NCBI RefSeq assembly: GCF_003353055.1
Contig: NZ_QKWJ01000066.1
Coordinates: 1 to 40,575 of the forward strand
Length of the DNA: 40,575 nt
From: Cupriavidus lacunae
GTDB taxonomy: Bacteria > Pseudomonadota > Gammaproteobacteria > Burkholderiales > Burkholderiaceae
Reading direction: 5' to 3'
The translations under genes and the position numbers were made by a program. Every line of letters begins with the position of its first letter. Within the stretch, counting starts at the first letter, position 1. Below the pieces are notes generated by a model. It worked only from the letters and a program-made list of their open reading frames with translations, ran no database searches and was not told where the DNA came from. Of the stretch, positions 17,069-25,350 are shown in pieces.

Positions 17069-17386
17069 TCGAGGGGGCGCCGGCTGTAGCGCCGCGAATT
17101 ATGAATTGTGCCCAGCACCACAAAGCCCTCGGCCATTTAAAGCGAATCGTGCGGAAGGGCACCGTGAATAGTGACACACGCCGCCTAGGCTTGTGGCGAG
17201 CCGTTGGGCGCGATGGCACCAAACCACCCTGCCCACTCTAACGTCTGGGACGACCCTGCCATGAGGTCCGCTACGACAAGGAAGGACTCCTCGCCGCGGC
17301 CAGTCCTGACGGTGGGCTCAGGGCAACAGGCCGGATATCAGCCTGCTGTGATTCATCACCAATAAAATGCGAAACGGGGTCAAATT
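17069..17386. other. Intergenic, nothing recognised
   Basis: Upstream of the zinc-ribbon gene. No promoter pair or terminator could be called with confidence. Confidence 0.35.
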
Positions 17387-17671
17387 ATGAGCGCAACTGA
17401 AGCCGTCCCTTGCGTGCTATGCGCAGCACTCGCGCGGCGCTGGCGGGACCAGCACGACCGCCCGCACGGCAGCCGCATTTACCGCTGCGCCGTCTGCGGC
17501 GGGTGCTTTGCTATCACCGGCGACGCCTTGGTTGCGCTTGAGGAGAACAGGTGGGACGCGACCGGGCTACTGGCCGCGGTCAGGCAGTGCATTGAGGTCG
17601 GCAAGCTGCCGCGAATCGAGGAGGTCGACGGTAGACCGCGCGTGGTAGCGGTGGCCCGCCAAGCGTACTAA
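17387..17671 (+). CDS. Small zinc-ribbon-like protein
   Basis: A 94-residue protein with two CxxC knuckles, PCVLCAAL (Cys9, Cys12) and YRCAVCGGCFAI (Cys34, Cys37), spaced as in a zinc ribbon. The C-terminal half (DATGLLAAVRQCIEVGKLPR) is helical. A role in nucleic-acid or protein binding is possible but not shown. The ATG at 17387 follows GGGGTCAAATT, a weak ribosome site. No family name is offered. Confidence 0.6.
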   Translation: MSATEAVPCVLCAALARRWRDQHDRPHGSRIYRCAVCGGCFAITGDALVALEENRWDATGLLAAVRQCIEVGKLPRIEEVDGRPRVVAVARQAY

Positions 17672-17843
17672 ACTCTCAACTGCCAATTGATGGGAACGCC
17701 CAGGCAGCTCTTCCTGGGCTCGGCCCGTCAACATTGCGCCGCTGTGGCTACAGACTGGCTAGATGCCGCGCCGGCGGTTGGCCGACCCGCCTTCGATGTC
17801 GATGATTGCCGCTCCCCGGTCCTCATTGATCTCAGCGGCAGTC

Positions 17844-17921
17844 CTAGTCCACTGAATCATTGAAATGGGAGGTGAAGGGACATGGCAGGCACCGACCAAT
17901 TTCAGTGATTCAGTGGACTAG
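17844..17921. repeat. 78-bp inverted-repeat element (MITE-like)
   Basis: Left arm CTAGTCCACTGAATCA at 17844-17859 continues TTGAAAT. The right arm at 17899-17921 is its inverse, with a single mismatch over 23 bases. The 32-base centre has no coding capacity. It looks like two IS ends brought together or a very short MITE. The right arm supplies the TAG stop of the Rieske gene (17918-17920). Confidence 0.8.
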
Positions 17922-19036
17922 TTGCCCACCTCACGGATCGGGATCGTGGTGCGGCCGCCGCAGTTGCGCAGCAGGTCGCGCAATTCGTTAATGACCGGAA
18001 ACACCTCGTGGTTCCAGTCGGCGCCTTGCCTGTCGTGGGCCTCTTGCTCGCGCTCGACGACCCAGCGGTCCTCCTTGAAGATGCGTTCCGTGAACCAGAC
18101 CAGCAGCGGCCATGCGAGGTCCAGCGCAAACGGAATCCCGGGCTTCCGGATGGAAAGCACGCCAAAGGTCCGGTTGGTGCGCTGCGCCGCATCCAGTGGC
18201 ACGTAGACGATCCACAGGTCCATCACTAATGTACCGTCGCCCGAGCGGATCTGGAGGGTCTGGTACGGATAGCCGGTGCGCACCGTCATCACGTCCTTGT
18301 CGTCCCGGTCGCCGTTCTTCTTGCTGGCGCCAAACACCAGCGCCTCGCCCACAGGCTGCTTGCCTTCCATGCGCGCGAACGTGTAGTCAACTTCCACCCA
18401 GTCCTCGCCGCGACGGCGGCCCAGCGACCGCGCACGCATCTGCCCCATCTGCCGCCGGTGCAGGAACTGGTGGTTCATGTCCATCAGGTTTTCGTGCATG
18501 AAGGAGTAGTGGCACTTGACCTCGCGGCCAAAGCGGCGCGTCTTGTACGCCTTGTCTGCCACCGATGGCAGGGCGGGCAGCGGCCGCCCTTTGGCAAGCG
18601 CCACATCGCCAGGAAAGACAAAGATCAGGCCGTGCACCTCGCGGCAGGGATAGGCACGCACGCCGTTGGGCAGGCGCTCACGCCCGAGGTATGGCACATC
18701 GACGCAGCGGCCGGTGCAGTCATAAGTCCAGCCGTGATAGCCGCACCGGATGGACTCGCCTTCCACCACGCCCGCGTGCAGCGGAACCTGCCGGTGTGCG
18801 CAACGATCTTCCAGCGCGAATATGGTGCCGGACCCGGTACGCACCAGCACGATCGGATCGCCGGCAAAGCGCACGCCGAGGGCTTTGCCCCGCTTGACCT
18901 CATGTGACCAGGCCAGTGGATACCAGTGATCGGGGTGGATGGGCACGCGGCGCAGGTCGCGCACGGGCGCGCTGGCGAGTTGATCGATGGCACTGCTATC
19001 CAACAATGGCATTGCATCCATGCGTGATGCCTCCAT
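17918..19036 (-). CDS. Rieske-type aromatic ring-hydroxylating oxygenase, alpha subunit-like
   Basis: A 372-residue oxygenase. The N-terminal Rieske domain binds a 2Fe-2S cluster through Cys79, His81 (CAHRQVPLHAG) and Cys98, His101 (IRCGYHGWTYD). The C-terminal catalytic domain has the mononuclear iron motif with Asn183, Asp186, His189 and His193 (HENLMDMNHQFLH). Such enzymes hydroxylate or demethylate aromatic or cyclic substrates with electrons from a reductase; no reductase or ferredoxin gene is seen in the window, so the substrate and partner are unknown. The stop codon lies inside the inverted-repeat element, so the native C-terminus may have been shortened slightly. The ATG at 19036 or one six codons later could be used. 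Confidence 0.9.
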   Translation of the reverse strand: MEASRMDAMPLLDSSAIDQLASAPVRDLRRVPIHPDHWYPLAWSHEVKRGKALGVRFAGDPIVLVRTGSGTIFALEDRCAHRQVPLHAGVVEGESIRCGYHGWTYDCTGRCVDVPYLGRERLPNGVRAYPCREVHGLIFVFPGDVALAKGRPLPALPSVADKAYKTRRFGREVKCHYSFMHENLMDMNHQFLHRRQMGQMRARSLGRRRGEDWVEVDYTFARMEGKQPVGEALVFGASKKNGDRDDKDVMTVRTGYPYQTLQIRSGDGTLVMDLWIVYVPLDAAQRTNRTFGVLSIRKPGIPFALDLAWPLLVWFTERIFKEDRWVVEREQEAHDRQGADWNHEVFPVINELRDLLRNCGGRTTIPIREVGN

Positions 19037-19297
19037 GCAAGACGTGAGCTTCGACCCTCGCCGACAGAGCGGACGAATAAGCGAACGGAGATCAGCGCGC
19101 AGTTTACGCGAAATCCGACGAACTTACAGAAATCCCGCATTTCCGATGATGTGCAGGTTGGCGCTTGCCGACCCCTCGCCGTCAATCAAGTCCCCGTGGC
19201 TGGAACGGCCGTTCATAGCTTGCAGCGCCGCAGACCGTCGCCGAATTTGTACAGGCCAATCGCGAAGCCTTCGAAGCATAAATTCGCTCGGAACAGC

Positions 19298-19327
19298 CGC
19301 CCACACAATCCATTCATTGTGTGGGCG
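19298..19327. promoter_or_regulatory. Perfect 12-bp inverted repeat upstream of the SDR remnant
   Basis: CGCCCACACAAT (19298-19309) and ATTGTGTGGGCG (19316-19327) form a perfect palindrome with a 6-base spacer. It lies just before the GGGAGGA ribosome site of the SDR remnant. The symmetry suggests a repressor operator or a hairpin overlapping the 5' end of the transcript. No T-tract follows. Confidence 0.6.
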
Positions 19328-19346
19328 CTTGGGAGGACCACATCCA

Positions 19347-19525
19347 ATAAAACTCAGTGGCAACACGATCTTCATCACCGGCGGAACGTCTGGCATTGGC
19401 CTTGGACTGGCTGAGGAATTTCACCGCCGCGGAAGCCAGGTCATCAGCGGCGGGCGTCGCAAGTCCTTGCTCAACACGATCACCAAGGCGTACTCCGGAA
19501 TCCACATCGACGTAGCGCCCGCCGG
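19347..19525 (+). pseudogene. Short-chain dehydrogenase (DltE-like), N-terminal remnant
   Basis: Starting at the codon ATA at 19347 the frame reads IKLSGNTIFITGGTSGIGLG, LAEEFHRRGSQVISGGRRKS, then LLNTITKAYSGIHIDVA. The TGGTSGIGLG block is the SDR nucleotide-binding glycine motif. A GGGAGGA ribosome site sits about 9 bases before the ATA, where an ATG would be expected, so the start codon seems to have mutated. After about residue 60 the resemblance ends, so the active-site YxxxK is missing. Confidence 0.72.
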
Positions 19526-19837
19526 TCAAGCGTTCGGCCAGTGCGGAGGTGACGCCCGGGCTTTGATAATCATAAAGCCGCGATGGTGCTAGCCGATACC
19601 GCGTACGGCAACCGGCTCAGCTTGCTCGCCACATATTGGCTCACGGCATTCACATGGTCAGTGCCCAGGACCGCACGCAGCGAATTGCCGAAGCTGTTAT
19701 TGCGGTGGTCGTTGTGCTTGGTAAAAATAATGCGCGGCCTGCGCATCGATGGGAAAGTCTTTGCTTGCACGCAACTCCTCAAGCCGGACTGCGGCATCGC
19801 CGACGCACGCTCACCAACAATCGCTACTTCTCCATGG
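19526..19837. other. Degraded intergenic sequence
   Basis: A minus-strand frame includes RPRIIFTKHNDHRNNSFGNS and LRAVLGTDHVNAVSQYVASK, which has protein-like composition but no ribosome site or recognised family. It is possibly a remnant. Confidence 0.3.
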
Positions 19838-20406
19838 TCAGCAGGTGGCTGCGCCCGAGCAGAGCGCAGGAACATCGGCCGGTTGCAGCCAGCCAGCGAT
19901 GAATTGCCCCATCGCATCAAGCAACACGTCAGACGTCAGTCCCGCTGCGCCGGCCAGAGGCGGGCAGATGATCCAGGCGGTGCCGTCGCTCTCCAGCACT
20001 CGCAGGGTCTTCGGCAAGTCAGCGGGCTGCAGGATTCGCACATCCTCGAGGGCGAACGCCTGTGCGAAATCGTCGGCGTGCCGCTCGCCCAGGCAAACCA
20101 CCACTTTTGGCCTCCAGAGTTGGCGGATCTCATCGATGAAGGAGAAGCGCCGGCCGCCGCGGCAAAGGTCGAGGTAACGTTGTTTTGGCACCAGCTCCGG
20201 CGGGCCGCGGAATGCCTTCGACCAGGGTGTCTGGTTGATCAGGTGGGCAGGCAGTGGAAATAGACTGAGCTTGAACTCCGCGCCGGTGAGCTGTCACAGA
20301 ACCAAACTGCCGCGCCCGGATTACCCCCTTCCATCCCTACGTACGACGCGAAATACCGGTCCAATTGCTCACGCGTAAATACCGCATTAAGTTCTTCTTT
20401 TTTCAT
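19838..20406 (-). pseudogene. Unknown protein, uracil-DNA-glycosylase-like outline, internally deleted
   Basis: ATG at 20406 starts MKKEELNAVFTREQLDRYFA, SYVGMEGGNPGAAVWFC. At about 20290 the frame changes, and the next frame gives TGAEFKLSLFPLPAHLINQT, PWSKAFRGPPELVPKQRYLD, FIDEIRQLWRPKVVVCLGER and so on to a stop at 19838. Both halves read as real protein. The pattern GMEGGNPG...FPLP...RPKVVVCLG resembles uncharacterised proteins with a uracil-DNA-glycosylase-like fold, but this is only a resemblance. The junction is probably a deletion rather than a one-base indel, because the expected middle of such a protein is too short. Confidence 0.55.
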
Positions 20407-20729
20407 GCCTCTACCGCGTGGTTAAGTGAAGGACGCACAAACGCTGAGCCGCATCAGCATTTGTGCACCGCACAAACTAGGCGGTTACGGTTTCTCCGCG
20501 TGAATCCGGATGTTTTCTCCCCCCATACGAGGGATACGTTATCCTCTCATTTCCCTCCTTGAGTTGGGTAACGCAAGATGCAATCTCAAGGCTCTGGCGC
20601 GCGGGAGGTGGCGCAGCCAGCAAAGAAAAAATCCTCGGGGACTGTGAACATGCCGGCTGATCGCGGAACCCGCCGGCGAAGTAATGATCACATGCCCTGA
20701 CGCCAGGGCGCATCCCAAAGGAAACTCGC
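20407..20729. other. Upstream region of the first intact hns-like gene
   Basis: TTTGTGC (20460-20466) and GCACAAA (20470-20476) form a 7-bp palindrome with a 3-base spacer, and a third GCACAAA occurs near 20435. These could be operator half-sites for the hns-like gene 250 bases downstream. No gene seen. Confidence 0.4.
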
Positions 20730-21041
20730 ATGGCATCCTATAAGGAACTCATATCCCAGAAGCAGGCCCTCGAAGCCCAACTGGAAGAGGTACGCGCTAA
20801 TGAAGTAGCAGGCGTCATCGAGAAGATTCAGACCCTGATGGCGGAGTATGGCTTGACGGTCGAAGACATTTCCAAGCGCCGTCGCGGCCGTCCAGCTGGC
20901 AGCGGTGCAAGCAAGCCGAAGTCGGAACTGCCCCCTAAGTACCGCGACCCCAAGACCGGGAAGACTTGGTCCGGCCGTGGTCGCCAACCGGCCTGGCTCG
21001 GAAAGAACCCCAAGAGATTCCTGATTGCAGAAGAAGCCTAA
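20730..21041 (+). CDS. hns: H-NS-family nucleoid protein, copy 1
   Basis: A 103-residue protein with an N-terminal coiled-coil oligomerisation segment (MASYKELISQKQALEAQLEE, residues 1-45), a basic linker with an AT-hook-like RRRGRP (51-56), and the H-NS C-terminal DNA-binding block DPKTGKTWSGRGRQPAWL (73-90). It should bind AT-rich DNA and silence transferred genes. AAAGGAAA lies 7 bases before the ATG, and a strong terminator follows 30 bases after the stop. It is about 60 percent identical by eye to the copy at 33436-33750. Confidence 0.93.
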   Translation: MASYKELISQKQALEAQLEEVRANEVAGVIEKIQTLMAEYGLTVEDISKRRRGRPAGSGASKPKSELPPKYRDPKTGKTWSGRGRQPAWLGKNPKRFLIAEEA

Positions 21042-21073
21042 ACCTCAGCTTCTGCACCCCAGAATAGAATTCG

Positions 21074-21106
21074 CCCCTGCCCGCAATGCAGGGGTTTCGT
21101 TTTTTT
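21074..21106 (+). terminator. Rho-independent terminator of hns copy 1
   Basis: CCCCTGC (21074-21080) pairs with GCAGGGG (21088-21094), followed by TTTCG and a run of seven T residues. Confidence 0.9.
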
Positions 21107-21116
21107 AAGCAGCGCT

Positions 21117-21410
21117 ATGTCCATTGAAGCGATTCACGCCGAGATCATGCTTGCCCGGCCATACCTGATTCCTCGCGAACGCACAGAGAAAGGGATAAGG
21201 AATGGGTATTCTTATTGGCTGCGGGTTCCGCCCAGCAAGGAACTGCGAGTCATCCGTCTTTCGCAAGAAGGTGGTAGCTACGAGCTCGTGCGTTCGGCCA
21301 GCGAGCGCAAAACACGAGAGAAGGTACGACAGCGTTTCTCCGGCTCAGTATCCGAACTCTTGGCCATTATCGATGAGCAGGTTGAAATTATCCAAAAACA
21401 GTCGCGCTAG
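21117..21410 (+). CDS. Small hypothetical protein downstream of hns
   Basis: A 97-residue protein starting MSIEAIHAEIMLARPYLIPR. It continues with GIRNGYSYWLRVPPSKELRV, IRLSQEGGSYELVRSASERK and a helical C-terminus (VSELLAIIDEQVEIIQKQSR). The composition is that of a folded protein, with strands in the centre and helices at both ends. No family was recognised. The ATG is 10 bases after the hns terminator and the ribosome site is poor (AAGCAGC), so expression is uncertain. Confidence 0.55.
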   Translation: MSIEAIHAEIMLARPYLIPRERTEKGIRNGYSYWLRVPPSKELRVIRLSQEGGSYELVRSASERKTREKVRQRFSGSVSELLAIIDEQVEIIQKQSR

Positions 21411-21734
21411 TCACCTTTGCCGGCAGGGACCGACGCAGCGGTTCGGCCAAGGGGCCATCCCTCCGCATGTTCAGCCATTGCCGCATCGAGTTCCAGCGCC
21501 CTGGGCGGCACGCTGATCGTGCAATGGCCGCTCCCGGCGGCGCAGCAATGCTGCCCAACTGCTCGGGGACTGGATGCGATGATTCGCATTGGCGTGCTGC
21601 GGCTGGCTGTCGAGCCCATCGACGTGCGTGCCGATACCGAGCGGCGGGCCAGCCCTCTTGCCCCCAGGAGAGTCATGCTGACTATTGATACATGACGGCC
21701 TCGGCATCTGGTGCGCCGCTCGCCGCCTCAACGA
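21411..21734. other. Intergenic, nothing recognised
   Basis: Frames on both strands read as low-complexity Arg/Pro/Ala sequence. The lost C-terminal part of the PRiA4 ORF3-like gene would be expected here on the minus strand, but no resemblance is seen. Confidence 0.35.
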
Positions 21735-21900
21735 CACCATAAACTGGTGCAGATGATCGTCCGTCCAGCCCATGGACGCCTGGATGATCTCGTGAAGCTG
21801 AGCCGACGTGATGTGCTCAGGAATGAGCACGCACACGTCGCCAAATTGGCGACTCGAGCCATACAGCGTAAATCGGAGGGACGAGCGGTCCTACATCGAC
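21735..21900 (-). pseudogene. Plasmid pRiA4b ORF-3-like protein, N-terminal remnant, frameshifted
   Basis: One minus-strand frame gives PPIYAVWLESPIWRRVR. A one-base shift near 21836 leads to VLIPEHITSAQLHEIIQASM and GWTDDHLHQFMV. Together these are the conserved N-terminal half of PRiA4_ORF3 proteins (P-W-R-R-V followed by LHEIIQ-MGW-HLH-F). The frame then degenerates. The function of the family is unknown; it is common on plasmids and in toxin-antitoxin-rich regions. Confidence 0.68.
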
Positions 21901-22140
21901 GATGATCGCCGCGACCAAGGAATCAGCTTTTCCACCGATCTTTGGCACTGCAGCAATAGCTGCCCCGCCTATAGTGAAACTCTGGTACAGCCCCTGCACC
22001 CGTATAGGTATGGGGCCGCAGACGAGATCCCGCGGTACGTCTGCCTCGACATCGCCCTCATCAAAGCGATCTGGACCGATGAGGTCTGGAGCTTGGATCG
22101 TGGCCGCCGGCCAGCCCGGTGTACTTTCTTGGAGGCCTCC

Positions 22141-23382
22141 ATGCTCTACCGGTTCATGGAGTATCAGCGCGCAATGTTCGCGCCATTCGCGGTGTGGGCA
22201 GCGAACGCGGCAAGCGCGTTTTCCGATCATGAGAACCCGCTGTCGCAGATACCGGGCGCTCCCGCCTTTGCCACTGGTTACGAAATGCTGTCCCGTCTGG
22301 GACAAACCTACGACAAGCCGGGGTTCGGTATCGCAGCTGTTGAGCACAACGGCCGCGTCATCCCTGTGGTCGAGCAAGTCGTCCTGGAAAGGGCATTTTG
22401 CCGCCTTTTGCGCTTCGCACCTGAGCCGGTCACACTTGGCGCCGCCGCTTCGCATACAAGACCTGCTGTGCTGGTCTGTGCGCCGCTGGCTGGGCATCAC
22501 GCCGTCATGCTTCGCGAGGTCGTCGAAACCTTATTGCCCGAGCATATTGTCTATGTGACGGACTGGATTGATGCGCGCTGTGTTCCGCTGGTGGACGGGC
22601 CGTTTCACCTGGAGGACTATGTCACCGAACTGCAGGCGTTTATCCGTCAGATTGGCGCGGCGGAACCGCTGCACGTGATCGCCATCTGCCAGGCCACCGT
22701 GCCAGCCCTGGCGGCTGTTTCCCTGTTGGCCAGCGCGGACGAGCCGACTCCCAGGAGCCTGATCCTCATGGGCGGGCCGATCGATGCGCGTCGCTGCCCC
22801 ACCGCGGTTGGGAAAGTGGCCGCAGACCACTCGCTCGCATGGTTTCAACAGAATCTGATCTACACAGTGCCCGATCGCTACGCCGGTGCCGGTCGCAAGG
22901 TGTACCCGAATTTCCTGCAGCTTGCCGGCTTGATAGCAGCGCAGCCAGGTCTTTTGGTGGCGTCGCACTGGAACTACTATTTGGAGCTCGCGCTGGGTGA
23001 CTACGAGCGTGCCGAAGCCCTCCGGCGCATTTGCGATGCGCACCATGCGGTGCTCGACATGGCGGCCGAGTTCTACCTGGATACCATCCAGATCGTGTTC
23101 CAGGAATTCCGTCTGGCACGCGGCAATTGGTTCGTGCAAGGGCAGCCCGTGCGTCCGCAAGACATCCGCGCTACGACGCTACTGACCATAGAAGGCGACC
23201 ACGACGCCATTTCCGGCTGCGGGCAGACCCACGCAGCGCACGGTTTGTGCCGCGGCATTGCGGCACGGGACAAGCGGCACGTGACGGCGCGCCGGTGCGG
23301 CCACTATGATCTTTTCTCTGGCCCCCGGTGGCACTCCGAGATCTACCCTGGCATCCGCGCCCTGACTCGACAAGATATCTAG
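22141..23382 (+). CDS. phaZ: Intracellular poly(3-hydroxybutyrate) depolymerase
   Basis: A 413-residue enzyme that degrades stored PHB granules inside the cell. It starts MLYRFMEYQRAMFAPFAVWA with GGAGG 6 bases upstream of the ATG at 22141; the open frame extends 111 codons further upstream, but that part overlaps a remnant on the other strand and has no family resemblance. The catalytic triad is Cys183 (VIAICQATVPA), Asp355 (EGDHDAISG) and His388 (RCGHYDLFSG). As recalled, these are the same positions as in PhaZ1/PhaZa1 of Ralstonia eutropha, with Cys as nucleophile instead of Ser. Conserved blocks such as YVTDWIDAR, MGGPIDAR and VLDMAAEFYLDTI are present. It lacks a signal peptide. The phasin gene lies 6.4 kb away. 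Confidence 0.95.
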   Translation: MLYRFMEYQRAMFAPFAVWAANAASAFSDHENPLSQIPGAPAFATGYEMLSRLGQTYDKPGFGIAAVEHNGRVIPVVEQVVLERAFCRLLRFAPEPVTLGAAASHTRPAVLVCAPLAGHHAVMLREVVETLLPEHIVYVTDWIDARCVPLVDGPFHLEDYVTELQAFIRQIGAAEPLHVIAICQATVPALAAVSLLASADEPTPRSLILMGGPIDARRCPTAVGKVAADHSLAWFQQNLIYTVPDRYAGAGRKVYPNFLQLAGLIAAQPGLLVASHWNYYLELALGDYERAEALRRICDAHHAVLDMAAEFYLDTIQIVFQEFRLARGNWFVQGQPVRPQDIRATTLLTIEGDHDAISGCGQTHAAHGLCRGIAARDKRHVTARRCGHYDLFSGPRWHSEIYPGIRALTRQDI

Positions 23383-23674
23383 CCGCGGTGCCCGCGCCCA
23401 TCATGCAAACACCACAGTTGGCATCACCTGCCAGCGGCAGTCACAAGAATTCGATGTCGGCCGTCCACGATGACGTTGCTCACCACTGGGCCTAGCAATA
23501 CCGCTTTTCCAACGAGGCAATGGTGATCCACGGCATTCGGCGTTAGCAACGCCTTCGCGACAAATAGGTCACAACGTGATAGGGGCCTATCGATTACAAC
23601 TCATCTCGAGTCACGGAGGTGGACACCGTTCATGGCCAAGAACGAAGATCGCACTGACTGCCGCACGCGCCGTG
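23383..23674. other. Intergenic between phaZ and the convergent small gene
   Basis: Two very short plus-strand frames (from 23404 and 23632) have no clear ribosome sites. No terminator hairpin was identified. Confidence 0.3.
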
Positions 23675-23875
23675 TTACGAAATGCGGCGCAGGGCTTCAA
23701 GCATAGAAGCTCCTTGACTCGTCAAGCGAGGGTGGGCATTACCGCTACCATGGCCATGCTCCATCGTCACCAGTTTGTGGACCAGCAATCCGTCCAGTTG
23801 TTCTGGTTCGAGATCGTCGATGTCTTGCGCATCGCCAAGCAGTAACAGCGCGGCGATTTCATGCGGACTGAGCAT
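23675..23875 (-). CDS. Small winged-helix-like protein, copy 2
   Basis: A 66-residue protein starting MLSPHEIAALLLLGDAQDID, then LEPEQLDGLLVHKLVTMEHG, and ending PRLTSQGASMLEALRRIS. It is a clear paralogue of the 76-residue protein at 14811-15041: same MLSxHE start, same LVT strand, same TxQGxxxLxALxRI end. The LTSQGASMLEAL segment resembles the end of a winged-helix domain. An open frame continues upstream but overlaps the IS110-type gene on the other strand. The ribosome site is weak. It faces phaZ convergently. Function unknown; DNA binding is an inference. Confidence 0.62.
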   Translation of the reverse strand: MLSPHEIAALLLLGDAQDIDDLEPEQLDGLLVHKLVTMEHGHGSGNAHPRLTSQGASMLEALRRIS

Positions 23876-23959
23876 GTCAGATACTATGAAGGGCCGCGGA
23901 GGCAACTCCTGGAGTAAAACGAAGATCTGCACTCTCGTTTCTTCTAAAGGAGCACGCAA

Positions 23960-25087
23960 ATGGACGCGCCTGACACAGCCCTTCGTGGGCAGAATACGCC
24001 GGTCTCCGGCTGCCTGTACATGGCTTTCGAACTGGGCGAGAAGAGCTGGAAGCTGTCGCTGGGCGACGGCGGGCATGGACCGAGCCGGCATACGCTAGTG
24101 GCTGGCGACCTGAATGCAGTCCTGCAAGTGATTGCCAAGGCCAAAGCACGCTTTGGACTGGCGCCGCAAGCCCCGGTGCGCAGTTGCTACGAAGCTGGCC
24201 GCGACGGCTTCTGGCTGCACCGCTGGTTGACGGAACAAGGAATGGGTAACCTCGTCGTGGATTCGGCCAGCATTGAAGTCAACCGCCGTGCGCGGCGGGC
24301 CAAGACCGACCGGCTCGACAGCGACAAGCCACTCTCGATGTTGATGCGTTACCACGCTGGCGAGCGGCGCGTGTGGGCAGTCGCGCGGATCCCAACCGAA
24401 GAGCAGGAAGACGAGCGCCGTTTGCATCGCGAACTCGGTCGACTCAAGCAGAAACGCACGGCCCACAGCAACCGGATTCGTTCGCTGCTGGTATTGCACA
24501 ACCTGCGGGTCACCCGCATCGGGGACCGATCCTGGAACCACTGGTGGAACGATCATGGTTCGCAACTACCCGCTGGTTTAGCTGCTGAGATCGAGCGTGA
24601 AGTCGCGCGACTGGCGTTGGTCGTCGCGCAGATCAAGAACATCGAAACCCAGCAGCACCAGGCAGTGAAGAGCGGCGCGCAGCCAGCCATCGCGCTGCTC
24701 GCGCGACTCAGCGGGATCGGCGTCGGCAGTGCCTGGCTCCTAAACAAGGAATTGTTTGGCTGGCGGCGCTTTCACAACCGGCGCGAAATCGCCGGCTGCC
24801 TGGGATTGGCACCGACGCCTTACAGCAGTGGCGAAAGTCAGGTCGAGCAAGGCATCAGCAAGGCGGGCAACAAACGCTCGAGATGGCTCATGATCGAACT
24901 GGCATGGAACTGGTTACGCTACCAGCCAACTAGTCAGCTCGCGCAGTGGTTCAATGAGCGCTTTGCGCCAGGCAGCAAGCGCATGCGGCGCGTTGGCATT
25001 GTCGCACTTGCCCGTCGATTGGCAATTGCCCTGTGGCGCTATCTCGAGTACGGCGAGATTCCACCCGGCGCAAGCCTCAAACCATAG
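23960..25087 (+). CDS. IS110-family transposase 1
   Basis: A 375-residue transposase starting MDAPDTALRGQNTPVSGCLY with an AAAGGAG ribosome site. The N-terminal RuvC-like DEDD domain includes MAFELGEKSWKLSL, CYEAGRDGFWLHRWL and the ARRAKTDRLDSDKP block. The C-terminal transposase-20 domain has ARLSGIGVGSAWLLNKELFG, RREIAGCLGLAPTPYSSGES and QGISKAGNKRSRWLMIELAW with the family's conserved serine region. The first acidic residue is Glu rather than Asp, as also seems true of the next gene. IS110 enzymes work with a non-coding bridge RNA from the element's own end. The gene is intact. It is followed after about 260 bases by a homologous but divergent, broken copy. Confidence 0.92.
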   Translation: MDAPDTALRGQNTPVSGCLYMAFELGEKSWKLSLGDGGHGPSRHTLVAGDLNAVLQVIAKAKARFGLAPQAPVRSCYEAGRDGFWLHRWLTEQGMGNLVVDSASIEVNRRARRAKTDRLDSDKPLSMLMRYHAGERRVWAVARIPTEEQEDERRLHRELGRLKQKRTAHSNRIRSLLVLHNLRVTRIGDRSWNHWWNDHGSQLPAGLAAEIEREVARLALVVAQIKNIETQQHQAVKSGAQPAIALLARLSGIGVGSAWLLNKELFGWRRFHNRREIAGCLGLAPTPYSSGESQVEQGISKAGNKRSRWLMIELAWNWLRYQPTSQLAQWFNERFAPGSKRMRRVGIVALARRLAIALWRYLEYGEIPPGASLKP

Positions 25088-25150
25088 TGGAGGTCATTCC
25101 GATCTAAGCATGGAGAGCGACGCGGTACGAGAGCAGGTCAGCGCGCCCGT

Positions 25151-25186
25151 AAAGGAGCCGGGCTACCCCGCGGGTAGCCGTCCTTT
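25151..25186. repeat. Strong hairpin downstream of IS110-family transposase 1
   Basis: AAAGGA...GGCTACCC (25151-25168) pairs with GGGTAGCCG-TCCTTT (25172-25186) with a small bulge. Poly-A on the left and short poly-T on the right allow a bidirectional terminator. It may alternatively be part of the element's structured end RNA. Confidence 0.6.
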
Positions 25187-25350
25187 CAGATGGGGCGCGC
25201 AGGTAACAGGGGTAATCCCAGCGCTTTGCGCATGTGGTATGTGGTGCCCGGCTTCCACGCCGGCACGGATAGATGCTATGAAAGGGGACGCGATAACGCG
25301 GAGCCCCTAAAATTCCCACATCGCATCGGTCCGTGTTAAAGGAGGGCATC

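Noticed and set aside
21817..22500. 227-codon minus-strand frame antisense to phaZ
   Set aside because: Mostly antisense to a well-supported gene. Only its last 20 codons, belonging to the PRiA4 ORF3-like remnant, are meaningful.
22531..23160. 209-codon minus-strand frame antisense to phaZ
   Set aside because: Complete overlap with phaZ, which has an intact catalytic triad and family-wide similarity.
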